Shown here: positions 43,054 through 49,694 of the stretch, piece by piece
Layout: every line of letters starts with the position of its first letter
Position numbering within the stretch: the stretch's first letter is position 1
Assembly (NCBI GenBank): GCA_028097945.1
Contig: JAOHFJ010000005.1
Span: 1 to 49,694, forward strand
Direction: 5' to 3'
DNA: 49,694 nt
From: Candidatus Pelagibacter sp.
GTDB taxonomy: Bacteria; Pseudomonadota; Alphaproteobacteria; Pelagibacterales; Pelagibacteraceae
Made by a program: the position numbers and the translations under genes
Notes under the pieces: generated by a model
Database searches by the model: none
Told to the model about the DNA's origin: nothing
Seen by the model: only the letters and a program-made list of their open reading frames with translations

Positions 43054-43935
43054 TTATTTTTTTTTATTTAAAACTCTGCCTGCGATAGTATTTAATTTTT
43101 TTATAGTTTTTTTAGATCTCATTTTTGGATCTGTAATTATCGCTACGTCTAAACAATTGTTTGCAGGGTCCTTAACTACAGAAAATTTTTCAAATGTTTT
43201 AATTACTTCTTTAATCATATTTTGTGCATTAGCAGCATTCTTCATTAAAGTTTGTATAACCATACTTACATCAACCTCATCATGATCGGGATGCCAACAG
43301 TCATAATCTGTTACCATTGCCACAGTACTATATCTAATTTCTGCTTCCCTAGCTAATTTAGCTTCAGGCATATTAGTCATACCAATTACATCAGCTCCCC
43401 AAGATCTATACAAATTTGATTCAGCTAAAGTTGAAAATTGAGGCCCTTCCATTACTATGTATGTTCCTCCAACTTGATGGCTAATATTTAATTTCTTTAA
43501 AACCGCTTCACAACAATTTGAAAGTCCAGGACTTGTAGGTTTTGCCATTGAAACATGGGCTACAATTTCCTCATCAAAAAATGTTTTTATTCTTGAAAAA
43601 GTTCGGTCTATAAATTGATCTACTATAACAAATTTTCCTGGCTCTAAATTTTCTTTTAATGATCCAACGGCTGACACTGAGATTATATCTGTAACCTCGA
43701 GTTGTTTCATTGCATCGATATTTGCTCTGAAATTAATATTCGTAGGGTTTATTTTATGTCCTCTAGCGTGTCTTGGTAAAAAACAAATTTCTTCTTTTCC
43801 ATAACTAGCTAATAAAATTTCATCTGAAGGTTTGCCCCACGGAGTGTTAATCTTTCTCCATTTGGTTTTCTCAAAACCTTCCATTTTGTAAAGTCCACTA
43901 CCGCCAATTATCCCAAGCTTTCTTTTTTTCATCAT
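43054..43935 (-). CDS. mtnP: S-methyl-5'-thioadenosine phosphorylase
   Basis: A 293-residue PNP/MTAP-family enzyme that phosphorolyses methylthioadenosine to adenine and methylthioribose 1-phosphate. Present are I-I-G-G-S-G-L-Y (near 9-16), the phosphate-binding R-H-A-R-G-H-K-I-N-P, M-E-G-P-Q-F-S-T near 164-171 and M-T-N-M-P-E-A with D-Y-D-C-W-H near the base-binding aspartate. It is the first gene of the MTA/polyamine operon; apt, which reuses the adenine, starts 40 bases away on the other strand, so both promoters share that short gap. Two ATGs in tandem (43935, 43932) make the start uncertain by one codon. Confidence 0.93.
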   Translation of the reverse strand: MMKKRKLGIIGGSGLYKMEGFEKTKWRKINTPWGKPSDEILLASYGKEEICFLPRHARGHKINPTNINFRANIDAMKQLEVTDIISVSAVGSLKENLEPGKFVIVDQFIDRTFSRIKTFFDEEIVAHVSMAKPTSPGLSNCCEAVLKKLNISHQVGGTYIVMEGPQFSTLAESNLYRSWGADVIGMTNMPEAKLAREAEIRYSTVAMVTDYDCWHPDHDEVDVSMVIQTLMKNAANAQNMIKEVIKTFEKFSVVKDPANNCLDVAIITDPKMRSKKTIKKLNTIAGRVLNKKK

Positions 43936-43975
43936 TTAATTATTAAAGCTTTTTTGTTAGAACTTGAAGCAAATT

Positions 43976-44503
43976 ATGGATTTAAAAAAACATATTAGAT
44001 CAATACCTGATTATCCTAAAAAAGGAATTTTGTTTAGAGATATTACAACTTTAATAAAAAATTCTAAGGCTTTTAAATACACAAATGATAAAATAATTGA
44101 ATTAGCAAAAAAAATAGAATTTGACAAAGTGGCTGCAATAGAGTCGAGAGGTTTTGTTTTTGCATCAACTGTTTCTTATCAATTAGAAAAACCTTTCATA
44201 CTTTTAAGAAAAAAAAATAAACTTCCCGCAGAAGTGCACTCTGTTGATTTTGAGTTAGAATATGGAACAGCAACAATAGAGGTTCATAAAGACTCGATAG
44301 AAAAAGGAGAAAAAATATTAATAATTGATGATTTAATTGCCACAGGTGGAACAGCTGAAGCAGCGGCAAAAATAGTTGAGATTTCTGGTGGTCAAGTTGC
44401 TGGATTTATATTTGTAATAAATCTTTTCGATTTACCTGGGAATAATATGTTAAGAGATAAAGGATATAAAACAGAGAGCTTAATTGAATTTCCTGGGCAC
44501 TAA
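43976..44503 (+). CDS. apt: Adenine phosphoribosyltransferase
   Basis: A 175-residue type I phosphoribosyltransferase that turns adenine and PRPP into AMP. M-D-L-K-K-H-I-R-S-I-P-D-Y-P from ATG 43976 is a normal Apt start (an earlier TTG would add four residues). R-D-I-T-T-L (near 21-26), the A-A-I-E-S-R-G-F adenine loop and the PRPP loop I-I-D-D-L-I-A-T-G-G-T (near 117-127) are intact. It is divergent from mtnP, whose product adenine it salvages, and overlaps the convergent epimerase gene by four bases. Confidence 0.95.
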   Translation: MDLKKHIRSIPDYPKKGILFRDITTLIKNSKAFKYTNDKIIELAKKIEFDKVAAIESRGFVFASTVSYQLEKPFILLRKKNKLPAEVHSVDFELEYGTATIEVHKDSIEKGEKILIIDDLIATGGTAEAAAKIVEISGGQVAGFIFVINLFDLPGNNMLRDKGYKTESLIEFPGH

Positions 44504-45387
44504 TTATTATTTAAAATGAAATCTTTTATATAATCTTTTAATTTTATTTTTCCAAAAAATTTATACATTTTATTAGACAAATTTTTATTTGTGAGTGATG
44601 AGGCATATCTTTCACCTTGTCGTTTAGGTAAAAATTTTACTTTTGATTTAAACATCTTTGCTACTTCGAGAAGAGTGTAAGATTTTCTATTAGCTATGCT
44701 GTAGTGCCTACAAAGATTTTTTTTCCAAGCTAAATAGCAAATGTTAATTGTATCTTCTATGTGAGTAAATCTTCTAGATTGAGATCCTGGTTTCACTACC
44801 GGTAAAGGCTTACCTCTTTTATAATGATCTTCAAAAATTCCAATTACTGTAGACATTTGCCCCGTACAAATTTGATTGGGACCATAAACATTATAAAAAT
44901 AAATTACTTCATACTTAAAATTAAACCATCTTTTTAAATTTTCTAATAACTCTAAGTTTTTTGATTTTGAAAATGCATAGGGTGACAAATTTTTATCATT
45001 TCCACGATTACCTAAAGAAGCCGATGTAGCTGAATAAATTAATTTAATTTTATTTTCTAAACAAAAATTAAAAACAGCATTAGAACCAACTGTATTTGAA
45101 TCTATACATTCATTCATTTTAATAAAACTTTGATAAATTCTTGCAAATTCACCAAAATGAAAAACAGATTTAATTTCCATTGGATTTTTGATCAATTTTG
45201 AAATATTTACAGTTTTTCCATTTATATATTTTACTCTTGAGTTCTTAATATGGTTAGATTTTTTTCCAGATGAATAATTATCTATACTAATAATTTTATA
45301 ACGTGTTTTTTTTAAAAATAATTTTATTAAATTAGCGCCTACAAATCCGGCTCCACCAGTAACTATTATTTTATTTTTTTTAGGCAT
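44500..45387 (-). CDS. NAD-dependent sugar epimerase/dehydratase (GalE-like)
   Basis: A 295-residue extended short-chain dehydrogenase acting on a nucleotide sugar. V-T-G-G-A-G-F-V-G-A-N-L (9-20) is the NAD-binding start; the catalytic pair is in Y-A-F-S-K (about 137-141), preceded by S-A-T-S-A-S-L-G. It lies between UDP-glucose 4-epimerases and other UDP-hexose epimerases in style and is a little short (GalE about 330). It opens the surface-sugar cluster, 30 bases downstream of the GT2 gene on the same strand. Confidence 0.85.
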   Translation of the reverse strand: MPKKNKIIVTGGAGFVGANLIKLFLKKTRYKIISIDNYSSGKKSNHIKNSRVKYINGKTVNISKLIKNPMEIKSVFHFGEFARIYQSFIKMNECIDSNTVGSNAVFNFCLENKIKLIYSATSASLGNRGNDKNLSPYAFSKSKNLELLENLKRWFNFKYEVIYFYNVYGPNQICTGQMSTVIGIFEDHYKRGKPLPVVKPGSQSRRFTHIEDTINICYLAWKKNLCRHYSIANRKSYTLLEVAKMFKSKVKFLPKRQGERYASSLTNKNLSNKMYKFFGKIKLKDYIKDFILNNN

Positions 45388-45417
45388 TAGATTTTTTATA
45401 TTTTTAAAATTAAAAAA

Positions 45418-46251
45418 TCAATCTAATGGTGGCCTGTACCAAGATTTTTTTCCAATCATTGAATTGAAAATACCGCTTAATCTGCAAAAATAAATATCTC
45501 TTTTTTTATTATTAAAAACTAATAAATAAAATAGAGATTTGATTAGAGCAGATACTAATTTTGGAAAAATTATTAAAGAGGCTTGCAAAAATCCTTTATA
45601 TTTTTTATGAAAGTAAAAAGTTGACCACATCCAATGCCAATTACGATTTTTTTCCAATTCAAAATTACTATTTAGTTTAACTGAGCCTGCCCCTTCATGA
45701 TTTATAATAATATTTTTATCTAAAAAGATTTTACCTTTATTTTTTGTAACTCTTGTGCAGAGATCTATTTCTTCAAAAAAAAGAAAAAAATTTTCATCGA
45801 AATATTTATTATTAAACTTTGACATATTAATGAAGATGGCAAAGCCTTTTAAATTATTTACTTCTTGAATATTATTTTTTTCAAAATCTAAAGATATGGC
45901 TTGATCATTTCCCGGGCCTATTAACCAAAAGTCCTTGACTTTTTTTGAAGCAATAAAAAAATTTTTAATCGCTTCTTTGTCCAATATTGCATCAGGATTT
46001 AAAACTAGAGTGTATTTTGTCTTTACTAAACTCAACCCCACATTATTCGCTACTGAATAACCTTTATTGGAACCTGTGAGAACACACTTTATATTTTTAA
46101 AGTTATTTTCAATGTTATCTTTAAAGTTTTTATCATTTGAGTTTTCAACCACTATTACCGGTATTTCTTCAGGTATAGACCTCAGGCAATTTTCAATTTT
46201 TGTTTTGCTTTTAAATGTAACGATTACAATGGTAAGTTCTTTTGATTCCAT
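45418..46251 (-). CDS. Glycosyltransferase family 2, rhamnosyltransferase-like
   Basis: A 277-residue GT-A inverting glycosyltransferase. V-I-V-T-F-K-S near the start, then G-S-N-K-G-Y-S-V-A-N-N (about 59-69), L-N-P-D-A (about 83-87) as the metal-binding strand, and F-F-E-E-I-D-L-C-T-R (about 157-166) follow the WbbL-type rhamnosyltransferase pattern. The divergent rfbB-A-D-C genes next to it would make dTDP-L-rhamnose, supporting that donor. A short hydrophobic region near the C-terminus may bind the membrane. Confidence 0.85.
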   Translation of the reverse strand: MESKELTIVIVTFKSKTKIENCLRSIPEEIPVIVVENSNDKNFKDNIENNFKNIKCVLTGSNKGYSVANNVGLSLVKTKYTLVLNPDAILDKEAIKNFFIASKKVKDFWLIGPGNDQAISLDFEKNNIQEVNNLKGFAIFINMSKFNNKYFDENFFLFFEEIDLCTRVTKNKGKIFLDKNIIINHEGAGSVKLNSNFELEKNRNWHWMWSTFYFHKKYKGFLQASLIIFPKLVSALIKSLFYLLVFNNKKRDIYFCRLSGIFNSMIGKKSWYRPPLD

Positions 46252-46304
46252 TTAATAATAATATTTGATTTTAAATGATAATTCTTTTACTAATTTAACA
46301 CATT

Positions 46305-46317
46305 GAGTTAATAACTC
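46305..46317. promoter_or_regulatory. Short palindrome upstream of rfbB
   Basis: GAGTTA-A-TAACTC is a perfect inverted repeat with a one-base centre, ending nine bases before the rfbB ATG in the 75-base divergent spacer. It could be a small operator or chance; no Shine-Dalgarno is visible nearby. Confidence 0.25.
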
Positions 46318-46326
46318 TTAGATTAA

Positions 46327-47352
46327 ATGAAAAAAATCATCGTTACAGGTGGATCAGGCTTTATTGGTAGTAATTTAGTTAATTTCCTTTTAAGGAAAAA
46401 TTTTTACGTTATCAATTTAGATAAATTAACATATGCATCAAATAATCTTAAAAATAATCTACGCAATAAAAGAAATTATAAATTAATAAAGGTTGATATT
46501 ATCAATAAAAAAAAAATTATTAAAATAATAAAAAAATTTAAACCCAAAGCAATTTTTAATTTAGCAGCTGAAACACATGTTGATAGATCAATAGATGGAC
46601 CAAGTAATTTTATACGTACAAATATTAACGGCACATTTAACTTTTTAGAAGCTTTAAGACACTTGCAAAAAAATGGCATTAAGCCAAAACTAATACATAT
46701 TTCTACTGATGAGGTTTATGGTGACTTGAAGAAAGGTTTTAGATCAGATGAAAACTACAAATATGAACCAAGTTCTCCTTACTCTGCTTCTAAGGCAAGT
46801 GCTGATCATATTGTCAAATCATACATCAGAACTTATAAATTAAAAGCTGTAATATCTAACTGTTGTAATAATTATGGTCCATTTCAATTTCCAGAAAAAT
46901 TAATTCCTAAAATGATATCAAATATTTTAAGTGGTAAGGAACTGCCCCTTTACGCGAAAGGTAAAAACTCAAGAGAATGGATACATGTAGAGGACCATTG
47001 TGAAGCCTTATTCAGGCTATATTTAAAAGGTAAAGATGGTGAAAATTATAATGTCGGTTCTAATGTAAACTTACGGAACATTGATTTAGTAAAAAAAATA
47101 TTAAAAATTTGTAAAAATATGAAAATTAAAATCGATAAGAAAACTAAAGTAAAATTTGTAAAAGATAGACCTGGTCATGATGTAAATTATGCTTTGAATA
47201 GTAAAAAAATTTTTAAAAATTTAAATTGGAAACCAAAAATAAAATTTGAGAATGGATTAAGAGAAACAATAATATGGTATTTAAACAATAGGAATTTCAT
47301 CAAAAGTATTTCAAAGAAAAACTATGAAAAAAGACTGGGGTTAAAAATTTGA
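46327..47352 (+). CDS. rfbB: dTDP-glucose 4,6-dehydratase
   Basis: A 341-residue extended SDR converting dTDP-glucose to dTDP-4-keto-6-deoxyglucose. T-G-G-S-G-F-I-G-S-N-L (7-17) binds NAD; A-A-E-T-H-V-D-R-S-I-D (about 80-90), S-T-D-E-V-Y-G-D (about 127-134) with the catalytic Asp-Glu pair, and Y-S-A-S-K (about 152-156) are diagnostic of RmlB. S-R-E-W-I-H-V-E-D-H near 219-228 is also conserved. It overlaps rfbA by four bases (TTGA). Confidence 0.94.
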   Translation: MKKIIVTGGSGFIGSNLVNFLLRKNFYVINLDKLTYASNNLKNNLRNKRNYKLIKVDIINKKKIIKIIKKFKPKAIFNLAAETHVDRSIDGPSNFIRTNINGTFNFLEALRHLQKNGIKPKLIHISTDEVYGDLKKGFRSDENYKYEPSSPYSASKASADHIVKSYIRTYKLKAVISNCCNNYGPFQFPEKLIPKMISNILSGKELPLYAKGKNSREWIHVEDHCEALFRLYLKGKDGENYNVGSNVNLRNIDLVKKILKICKNMKIKIDKKTKVKFVKDRPGHDVNYALNSKKIFKNLNWKPKIKFENGLRETIIWYLNNRNFIKSISKKNYEKRLGLKI

Positions 47353-48221
47353 TTAAAAAGGGAATAATATTAGCTGGCGGAAAAGGAACTAGAATGAGTC
47401 CTCTCACAAAGGCAGTAAATAAACAACTTTTGCCTTTATATGATAAACCGTTAATTTTTTACCCATTATCTGTTTTAATGTTGGCTGGAATAAAAAAAGT
47501 CCTTATAATTGTTAACAAAGGCCAGTTAAATCAATTTAGAAAAATTTTACCTGAAAAAAATAATCTTGGTATTTCAATAGAATATAAAGAACAAAGCAGT
47601 CCCAGAGGATTACCACAAGCTTTCACTATTGGTGAAAAATTTATTGGCAAAGACAGTGTTTCATTAATTCTTGGAGACAACTTTTTTTACGGGCAAAGTC
47701 TCACCAAGATTTTAAAGAAAAATATCAATCTTAAATCTGGTGCAAAAATTTTTGTTCACCCTGTAAAAAACCCTAGCCTTTACGGTGTAGCTACCTTAAG
47801 TAAAAATCAAAAAGTATTAAGCCTTGTGGAAAAACCAAAAAAACCAAAATCTAATTTAGTAGTAACTGGTCTATATTTTTTCGATAATGAAGTCATAAAA
47901 TTCACTAAAAAATTAAAGCCTTCAAAAAGAGGGGAGTTAGAAATTATAGATTTGCTAAATATTTATAAGAGAAAAAATAAATTGAAATCTGAATTTATTG
48001 GTAGAGGTGGTTCTTGGTTGGATACTGGAAATGTAAATGATTTTTATGATGCTTCAAATTTTATTTCTACAATTGAAAATAGACAGGGTCTAAAAATCGC
48101 ATGCTTAGAAGAAATTGCTTTAAAAAACAATTGGATCAGCAAGAATAAAATTACAGATGCGATAAATTTTTATGGTAATTGTAATTATTCTAAATATCTA
48201 AAATCATTAATTAATGCCTAG
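47349..48221 (+). CDS. rfbA: Glucose-1-phosphate thymidylyltransferase
   Basis: A 290-residue nucleotidyltransferase making dTDP-glucose. It starts at TTG 47349, which overlaps the rfbB stop; G-G-K-G-T-R (11-16) then K-Q-L-L-P-L-Y-D-K-P form the nucleotide site, L-G-D-N-F-F-Y-G is the metal loop, and V-E-K-P with V-T-G-L-Y-F-F-D follow. All are RmlA landmarks. Length is normal. Together with rfbB and rfbC it makes the dTDP-rhamnose precursor pathway. Confidence 0.94.
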   Translation: MIKKGIILAGGKGTRMSPLTKAVNKQLLPLYDKPLIFYPLSVLMLAGIKKVLIIVNKGQLNQFRKILPEKNNLGISIEYKEQSSPRGLPQAFTIGEKFIGKDSVSLILGDNFFYGQSLTKILKKNINLKSGAKIFVHPVKNPSLYGVATLSKNQKVLSLVEKPKKPKSNLVVTGLYFFDNEVIKFTKKLKPSKRGELEIIDLLNIYKRKNKLKSEFIGRGGSWLDTGNVNDFYDASNFISTIENRQGLKIACLEEIALKNNWISKNKITDAINFYGNCNYSKYLKSLINA

Positions 48222-48906
48222 AATTATTGTTACAGGTTCTGATGGAAGATTTGGTAAAATTCTGCAGAAATTAAATAATAAACTTATTTTTAGAAACAAA
48301 AAACAATTAAATATTCTTTCAAAAAATTCTATTCAAAAAAATTTAAAAAAATATAAACCTAGTCATATCCTTCACTTGGCAGGATTATCAAGACCCATGA
48401 AAGTTCATGAAAAAAATATATCAAAAAGTATAGATTTGAATATTGTTGGAACGTGTAATCTTGTTAAAGAGTCATCAAAAAAAGGTGTTAAATTAATTTA
48501 TTTATCTACAAGTTATGTTTACCCTGGATTAAGAGGGAATTATAATGAAGAAGATGCTTTAAAACCTTGGAACAATTATTCATGGTCTAAATTGGGTGGT
48601 GAATGTGCTGTTCAAATGTATCAAAATTCTTTGATTGTAAGATTATGCATGACTGAAAAACCTTTTATACATGATAAAGCATATGCAAACGTAAAAACTA
48701 ATTTTATTTATCAAGAAGATGCTGCGAAAATAATCTTAAAATTAATTAGTAAAAGGGGAATTATTAACGTTGGAGGTCCTAGTCAAACTGTGTATCAATT
48801 TGCAAAAAAATCAAATAAAAAAATTAAAAAAATTTATTCTAAAGGTGAATTTCCTTTAAGAACTGATATGAGTTTAAGTAAATTAAAAAAAATTCTTAAG
48901 AAATGA
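48214..48906 (+). CDS. NAD-dependent sugar dehydratase/reductase, RmlD-like
   Basis: A 230-residue short SDR in the rfbD position. T-G-S-D-G-R-F-G (6-13) is the dinucleotide loop, H-L-A-G-L-S-R-P and S-T-S-Y-V-Y-P-G follow, and Y-S-W-S-K-L-G-G-E (about 123-131) gives the catalytic Tyr-Lys pair. RmlD (dTDP-4-dehydrorhamnose reductase) is usually about 290 residues, so this protein lacks part of the C-terminal substrate domain, and its active-site text is only distantly RmlD-like. It overlaps rfbA by eight bases and rfbC by four. Confidence 0.7.
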   Translation: MPRIIVTGSDGRFGKILQKLNNKLIFRNKKQLNILSKNSIQKNLKKYKPSHILHLAGLSRPMKVHEKNISKSIDLNIVGTCNLVKESSKKGVKLIYLSTSYVYPGLRGNYNEEDALKPWNNYSWSKLGGECAVQMYQNSLIVRLCMTEKPFIHDKAYANVKTNFIYQEDAAKIILKLISKRGIINVGGPSQTVYQFAKKSNKKIKKIYSKGEFPLRTDMSLSKLKKILKK

Positions 48907-49433
48907 TTGTAAAAAAAACTAAATTTAAAGGCTTGCTAATAATTAAACAAAAAAATAATACAGACAAAAGAGGAAATTTAAGAGAAACTTTTAACAAAAA
49001 AATATTAAAAAAAAAATTTGTTTTTGAATATTGTACAACATCAAAGAAAAATGTGTTTAGAGGTTTTCATTTTCAAACTAAAAACAAACAATCAAAATTT
49101 GTCAATGTAGTTAAAGGTAAAATTTTAGATGTTGTTATAGATTTAAGGAAAAAATCAAAAACTTTTGGTAGAGTTTTTAGCATAGTTTTATCTAAAAAGA
49201 ACGCATTAGGACTTTATATACCTGCTGGTTTCGCCCATGCATATTATAGTTATAGTAAGGAAAACATTATTTATTATAAATTAGACAACTACTATAGCCC
49301 AAAATTTGAAAGTGGAATCATTTATAATGATAAAAGTCTAAAAATAAAATTGCCTAGGAAAATGATTGTATCTAAAAAAGATCAATCTTTGATGACTATT
49401 GATCAATTTAAAAAAACTTTAAAATACTTATAA
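48903..49433 (+). CDS. rfbC: dTDP-4-dehydrorhamnose 3,5-epimerase
   Basis: A 176-residue cupin-fold epimerase that inverts C3 and C5 of dTDP-4-keto-6-deoxyglucose. D-K-R-G-N-L-R-E-T-F (about 21-30), F-R-G-F-H-F-Q (about 54-60, catalytic histidine), V-V-K-G-K-I-L-D-V-V-I-D-L-R and P-A-G-F-A-H-A-Y (about 106-113) are RmlC motifs. It ends the rfbB-A-D-C run and is followed by the tRNA-Met remnant 14 bases later. Codon use is as AT-rich as the rest. Confidence 0.92.
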   Translation: MIVKKTKFKGLLIIKQKNNTDKRGNLRETFNKKILKKKFVFEYCTTSKKNVFRGFHFQTKNKQSKFVNVVKGKILDVVIDLRKKSKTFGRVFSIVLSKKNALGLYIPAGFAHAYYSYSKENIIYYKLDNYYSPKFESGIIYNDKSLKIKLPRKMIVSKKDQSLMTIDQFKKTLKYL

Positions 49434-49447
49434 TTCAATTATTTTAT

Positions 49448-49498
49448 TGGTAGCGAGGGGCGGATTCGAACCGCCGACCCCAGGCTTATGAGTCCTGG
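49448..49498 (-). tRNA. 3' half of tRNA-Met(CAU), probable attachment-site remnant
   Basis: Reading the minus strand, the 3' end is complete: anticodon loop C-T-C-A-T-A-A (49486-49492), GCCTG stem half, variable loop GGGTC, a perfect T-arm (GGCGG-TTCGAAT-CCGCC), acceptor strand CCTCGCT, A and encoded CCA (49448-49450). The 5' side does not fit: the other stem half is CAGGA where CAGGC is expected, the D-arm cannot form, and the 5' acceptor (AGTGAAG, 49514-49520) pairs only imperfectly. A tRNA half cut at the anticodon loop is the classic trace of integrase-mediated insertion. A degenerate but expressed tRNA is the alternative. Confidence 0.6.
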
Positions 49499-49528
49499 CT
49501 AACGACCTCTACCCTTCACTTACAATTG

Positions 49529-49551
49529 TTATACAACACTTTTTATACAAC
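49529..49551. repeat. Direct repeat TTATACAAC x2 beside the tRNA remnant
   Basis: TTATACAAC occurs at 49529-49537 and 49543-49551, 14 bases apart, about 35 bases beyond the tRNA-Met breakpoint. Short repeats so placed resemble the arm-type integrase sites that flank a tyrosine-recombinase core site, but two copies prove nothing alone. Confidence 0.4.
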
Positions 49552-49694
49552 CTGAATCAATATTTTGCTTCTGAGTGTGATCAATTTGTGGCAAGAATTT
49601 AATAACTATTCTATTAATATAGTGATATGATTTTTACTATAGCTAACACCGGATTATCATCTAATTAACTTAACAACCTGATATAAAAATATTT
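49552..49694. other. Non-coding end of window
   Basis: The last 143 bases hold no reading frame of useful length, no stable hairpin and no recognisable RNA. If the tRNA remnant is an att site, this is the first DNA of the inserted element and an integrase gene could follow beyond the edge. Confidence 0.4.

Noticed and set aside
43930..43976. Riboswitch or long leader upstream of mtnP or apt
   Set aside because: The divergent spacer is only 40 bases, too short for a SAM-type riboswitch, and no conserved core is seen.
49448..49520. Intact elongator tRNA-Met gene
   Set aside because: The D-arm cannot be formed, one anticodon-stem pair is lost and the 5' acceptor pairs only imperfectly; only the 3' half is a good tRNA.

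Overview
The window is low-GC, gene-dense bacterial DNA with almost no spacers: neighbouring genes commonly overlap by 1-14 bases or sit 0-10 bases apart. The protein set (purS/purQ/small purL, class II DAHP synthase, prpB-prpC, a glycine-betaine uptake system, BolA-Grx4, a nearly bare acetyltransferase-only GlmU) and the compactness suggest an alphaproteobacterium of the SAR11/Pelagibacterales type. That is an inference from style and content; no rRNA gene is present to confirm it.

Layout. 1-8252: the end of a family-9 glycosyltransferase, a CinA-like protein, then a co-directional run sfsA-map-purB-purC-purS-purQ-purL-bolA-grxD (the purine pathway plus iron-sulfur trafficking). 8253-17682, minus strand: rpsD; trmJ-cimA-cysS-nadE overlapping head to tail; a class II DAHP synthase; a minimal beta-carbonic anhydrase; glmS and the acetyltransferase half of glmU. 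17752-21256: a HAD phosphatase, a LysE-type exporter, prpB-prpC and a small membrane protein. 21243-25110: betaine permease and binding protein, a Zur-like regulator with a perfect 22-bp operator, its membrane-protein partner, a strong bidirectional terminator, then nrdB-nrdA on the minus strand. 27237-37601: phosphohexomutase, TauE, dusA, rpoZ, an MFS carrier, a beta-hydroxyacid dehydrogenase, an FMN-binding protein, a secreted polysaccharide lyase, a gamma-carbonic-anhydrase-like protein, a thioredoxin-like protein and two glycosyltransferases.

The most interesting block is 38044-44503. Seven minus-strand genes, spaced from a 4-base overlap to a 6-base gap, read mtnP - cis-CaaD-like tautomerase - mtnA - secreted alpha/beta hydrolase - FucA-like class II aldolase - SpeD::SpeE fusion - Nit1-like amidase, with apt divergent from mtnP. 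The fused enzyme would make spermidine and methylthioadenosine (MTA). MtnP, MtnA and the aldolase would then cut MTA to adenine, dihydroxyacetone phosphate and a methylthio-aldehyde, while Apt recovers the adenine. This looks like an aerobic marine version of the MTA 'DHAP shunt', with a tautomerase and a secreted hydrolase added that have no assigned step.

44500-49433 is a cell-surface sugar cluster: an epimerase, a rhamnosyltransferase-like GT2, and rfbB-rfbA-rfbD-like-rfbC for dTDP-rhamnose. Just after it, 49448-49492 is the 3' half of an elongator tRNA-Met (anticodon CAU) fused to a non-tRNA 5' part. It looks like the att scar of an integrated element that would extend beyond the right edge.

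No CRISPR array, insertion sequence or rRNA was seen. No gene-free stretch longer than 300 bases exists; the longest is the last 261 bases.
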